A DNA stretch of 8,337 bases, from NCBI GenBank assembly GCA_003162595.1, contig PMNJ01000060.1, positions 34,963 to 43,299 of the forward strand. Direction: 5' to 3'. The position numbers and the translations under genes are program-made. Position 1 is the stretch's first letter; each line of letters begins with the position of its first letter. Source of the DNA: Bacteroidales bacterium. GTDB taxonomy: Bacteria > Bacteroidota > Bacteroidia > Bacteroidales > VadinHA17. Shown one piece after another: positions 6,727-8,337 of the stretch. The notes under the pieces are model-generated. The model ran no database searches, had not been told where the DNA came from, and worked only from the letters and a program-made list of their open reading frames with translations.

Positions 6727-8337
6727 TCAGAATCCAACCTCCTTCAAAGTTGCGACACGTGCCACCGTTTCAATTGCTATAGCTGCAAAAGCGGCACCAT
6801 AATCAAGATCGATATTCTCAAGAGTATCTTTTGTATCGTGATAACCGGTTCTGTTAATATCATAATTCTCCATAAAAAGCACCACTGGAACACCTGTATC
6901 AGAAAAAATCTGCCCGTCGGTATTAAAAAGTGAGCTGTGCGGATTGAACTGGGTACGCACCTCCCCTTTCAAAGCAAGATGCCTGGCAATATCAGGTATT
7001 TCTTTCATCTCATTTATCCGTTTACCCCGGCTCAGATTTAATCTTCCTGGTTGCCTGTTCCAACTATGGGTACAATCGTTCCAGATCATATTTGCAAGAT
7101 GAGCCTGGTAAGCAAGGTACAATGACTCAGCGCTTTTTCCTGGTGAAATCTGGAAAATATCCTGGTCATTATCACGGTTATGTCCAATCATATCCATCAC
7201 ATAAAGTCCAACAATTTCTGTATCAGAAAGGTCAATATTAGTCTTTTTATCCAATGTCAGACTCAGGTCTCTTTCTATGAGCGACTGACACAGATTACGG
7301 GCGCCCATACAATCAGACGGAAACTCTTCTCCTGTGAGATGTATAAGCCATATATCGCGTTCAAGTTTACCCTCCTTCGACAATTTTAAAAGGATGGGTG
7401 CTGCCTGTAAAAGTGTAGAACTTGCAGAATAATTATCGTCTGCACCCTTTGCTGCTAATCTTGCCCCGGAACCGCCACGTTCTTTTTCAAAAATATCTTC
7501 CATATAAGCAGTATCATAATGATCTCCGAGTACAACTGCCTGCTTCCGGTTTTTTCCGGGGATGACTACAAGTAAGTTACGTTCGTGAATCTTGCCAGTC
7601 TGATTTCCCAGCCAGCCTCCGTATTGTGTGAAATCAAAAAGAGTATTCCATTTAAATGCCAGTTCTCCTACAATAGCCTTACCTTCCATTCCTGAATCAG
7701 CTATCGATTTATGATACCTTCCTATTAAATAATCGCCCAGCTGTTCAAGATCACGTTGCTGTTTAATTACCAATGAAAGAGTGGACTCATCAAGCATTAT
7801 GTCCGCATTATCCTTATAGATGAATTCGCCTTGTGAAAGGAATTTTATATCATTCCACCAGTTCTCTTCAAATTTTCGTGTAGATGTTTCAGTAAAGGTA
7901 AGTGGCTCAGGCAGAGTTGAATCATACTGCTCTTCTATAATTTTATGAAGAGCCTTTTGCATCAAACCAGCTTTTTCTGACTGGGTGAAATGAGTATTTA
8001 AGTCGTCAAACCAGAGCTCAAGCGTTTTATGTTTTGCTATATTTAAAAGGTTTTGTGCAAACGACCTTTTTAAGAGTTTCCGTTTCTCCAACTCCCAGTT
8101 CTCAAGCAAAGAGATAATGTTAAAAGAGGTCTGGTGAGCAAAATGATCATTAACCGAATTGAAATCATGCAGGGCAGAAAGATAGAGGTCACGCTTTTGC
8201 ATCCTTGGCCAGAGTTCAACCGGATTTGACATTTCCCTGTCACTATCGTGATAACCGGTGATATATCCATAAAGCGATTCAGCCCTTATCTCAACGTTAT
8301 CAGTTTCTTTCGGGACAAAAGCCACAAGAGGCCTGTG
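6727..8337 (-). CDS. M28-family di-zinc peptidase with long N-terminal extension, 5' end beyond window
   Basis: The frame ends with TGA at 6727-6729 and stays open to the right edge (536 visible residues). A GTG at 8323-8325 could be a start, but the four codons before it (His-Arg-Pro-Leu) are also open and no signal peptide or typical N-terminus follows, so the gene is probably 5'-truncated. Numbering from that GTG, the M28 domain covers about 190-530 with all expected metal and catalytic residues: H269 and D271 (GDHYDT), D296/D297 (GADDN), E333 as base and E334 as ligand (TGEE), D378 (MDMIGH) and H496 (GYHDTKDT). M28 enzymes are mostly aminopeptidases or carboxypeptidases acting on peptides. 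Residues 1-190 match no domain I can name; they are rich in charged and aromatic residues and look helical. Cellular location cannot be decided without the true N-terminus. The GNAT gene follows 38 bp downstream. Confidence 0.88.
   Translation of the reverse strand, partial: HRPLVAFVPKETDNVEIRAESLYGYITGYHDSDREMSNPVELWPRMQKRDLYLSALHDFNSVNDHFAHQTSFNIISLLENWELEKRKLLKRSFAQNLLNIAKHKTLELWFDDLNTHFTQSEKAGLMQKALHKIIEEQYDSTLPEPLTFTETSTRKFEENWWNDIKFLSQGEFIYKDNADIMLDESTLSLVIKQQRDLEQLGDYLIGRYHKSIADSGMEGKAIVGELAFKWNTLFDFTQYGGWLGNQTGKIHERNLLVVIPGKNRKQAVVLGDHYDTAYMEDIFEKERGGSGARLAAKGADDNYSASSTLLQAAPILLKLSKEGKLERDIWLIHLTGEEFPSDCMGARNLCQSLIERDLSLTLDKKTNIDLSDTEIVGLYVMDMIGHNRDNDQDIFQISPGKSAESLYLAYQAHLANMIWNDCTHSWNRQPGRLNLSRGKRINEMKEIPDIARHLALKGEVRTQFNPHSSLFNTDGQIFSDTGVPVVLFMENYDINRTGYHDTKDTLENIDLDYGAAFAAIAIETVARVATLKEVGF

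Overview
The window looks like a chromosomal segment of a Bacteroidota bacterium. The evidence is a C-terminal sorting domain of the type IX secretion system (T9SS) on one protein, genes without purine-rich Shine-Dalgarno sites but with A/T-rich leaders, a match to the Bacteroidota promoter form TAnnTTTG with an upstream TTTG, and moderately low G+C apart from a few C/G-tract repeats. The order (Bacteroidales or Marinilabiliales-like) is an inference from the protein flavour only. I see no rRNA, tRNA, CRISPR array, transposase, phage or plasmid gene.

Layout. Positions 1-1040, minus strand: the N-terminal two thirds or so of a secreted M1-family metallo-aminopeptidase, cut by the left edge just after its HExxH zinc motif. 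Positions 1041-1173: a divergent promoter region. Positions 1174-3372, plus strand: a secreted CotH-kinase-like protein with an N-terminal beta-sandwich domain and a C-terminal T9SS sorting domain. Positions 3467-6013, plus strand: a secreted glycoside hydrolase family 2 enzyme (beta-galactosidase-like, with a DUF4982-like module). Positions 6014-6205: a convergent intergenic region packed with palindromic C/G-tract elements. Positions 6206-6688, minus strand: a small GNAT acetyltransferase. Positions 6727-8337, minus strand: an M28-family di-zinc peptidase whose 5' end lies beyond the right edge.

How the genes may work together. The CotH-like and GH2 genes are co-oriented 94 bp apart and both exported, so they could share a transcript, but no functional link is shown by the sequence. 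The M28 peptidase and GNAT genes are 38 bp apart in the same direction and probably form an operon. The two minus-strand peptidases (M1 and M28) and the GH2 enzyme fit a lifestyle of polymer and peptide degradation. No SusC/SusD pair is present, so this is not a recognisable polysaccharide utilisation locus within the window.

I found no convincing novel multi-gene system. The points most worth a second look are the cluster of switchable palindromes between the convergent genes, the T9SS-exported CotH-like kinase, and the long unassigned N-terminal region of the M28 protein with its GNAT partner.
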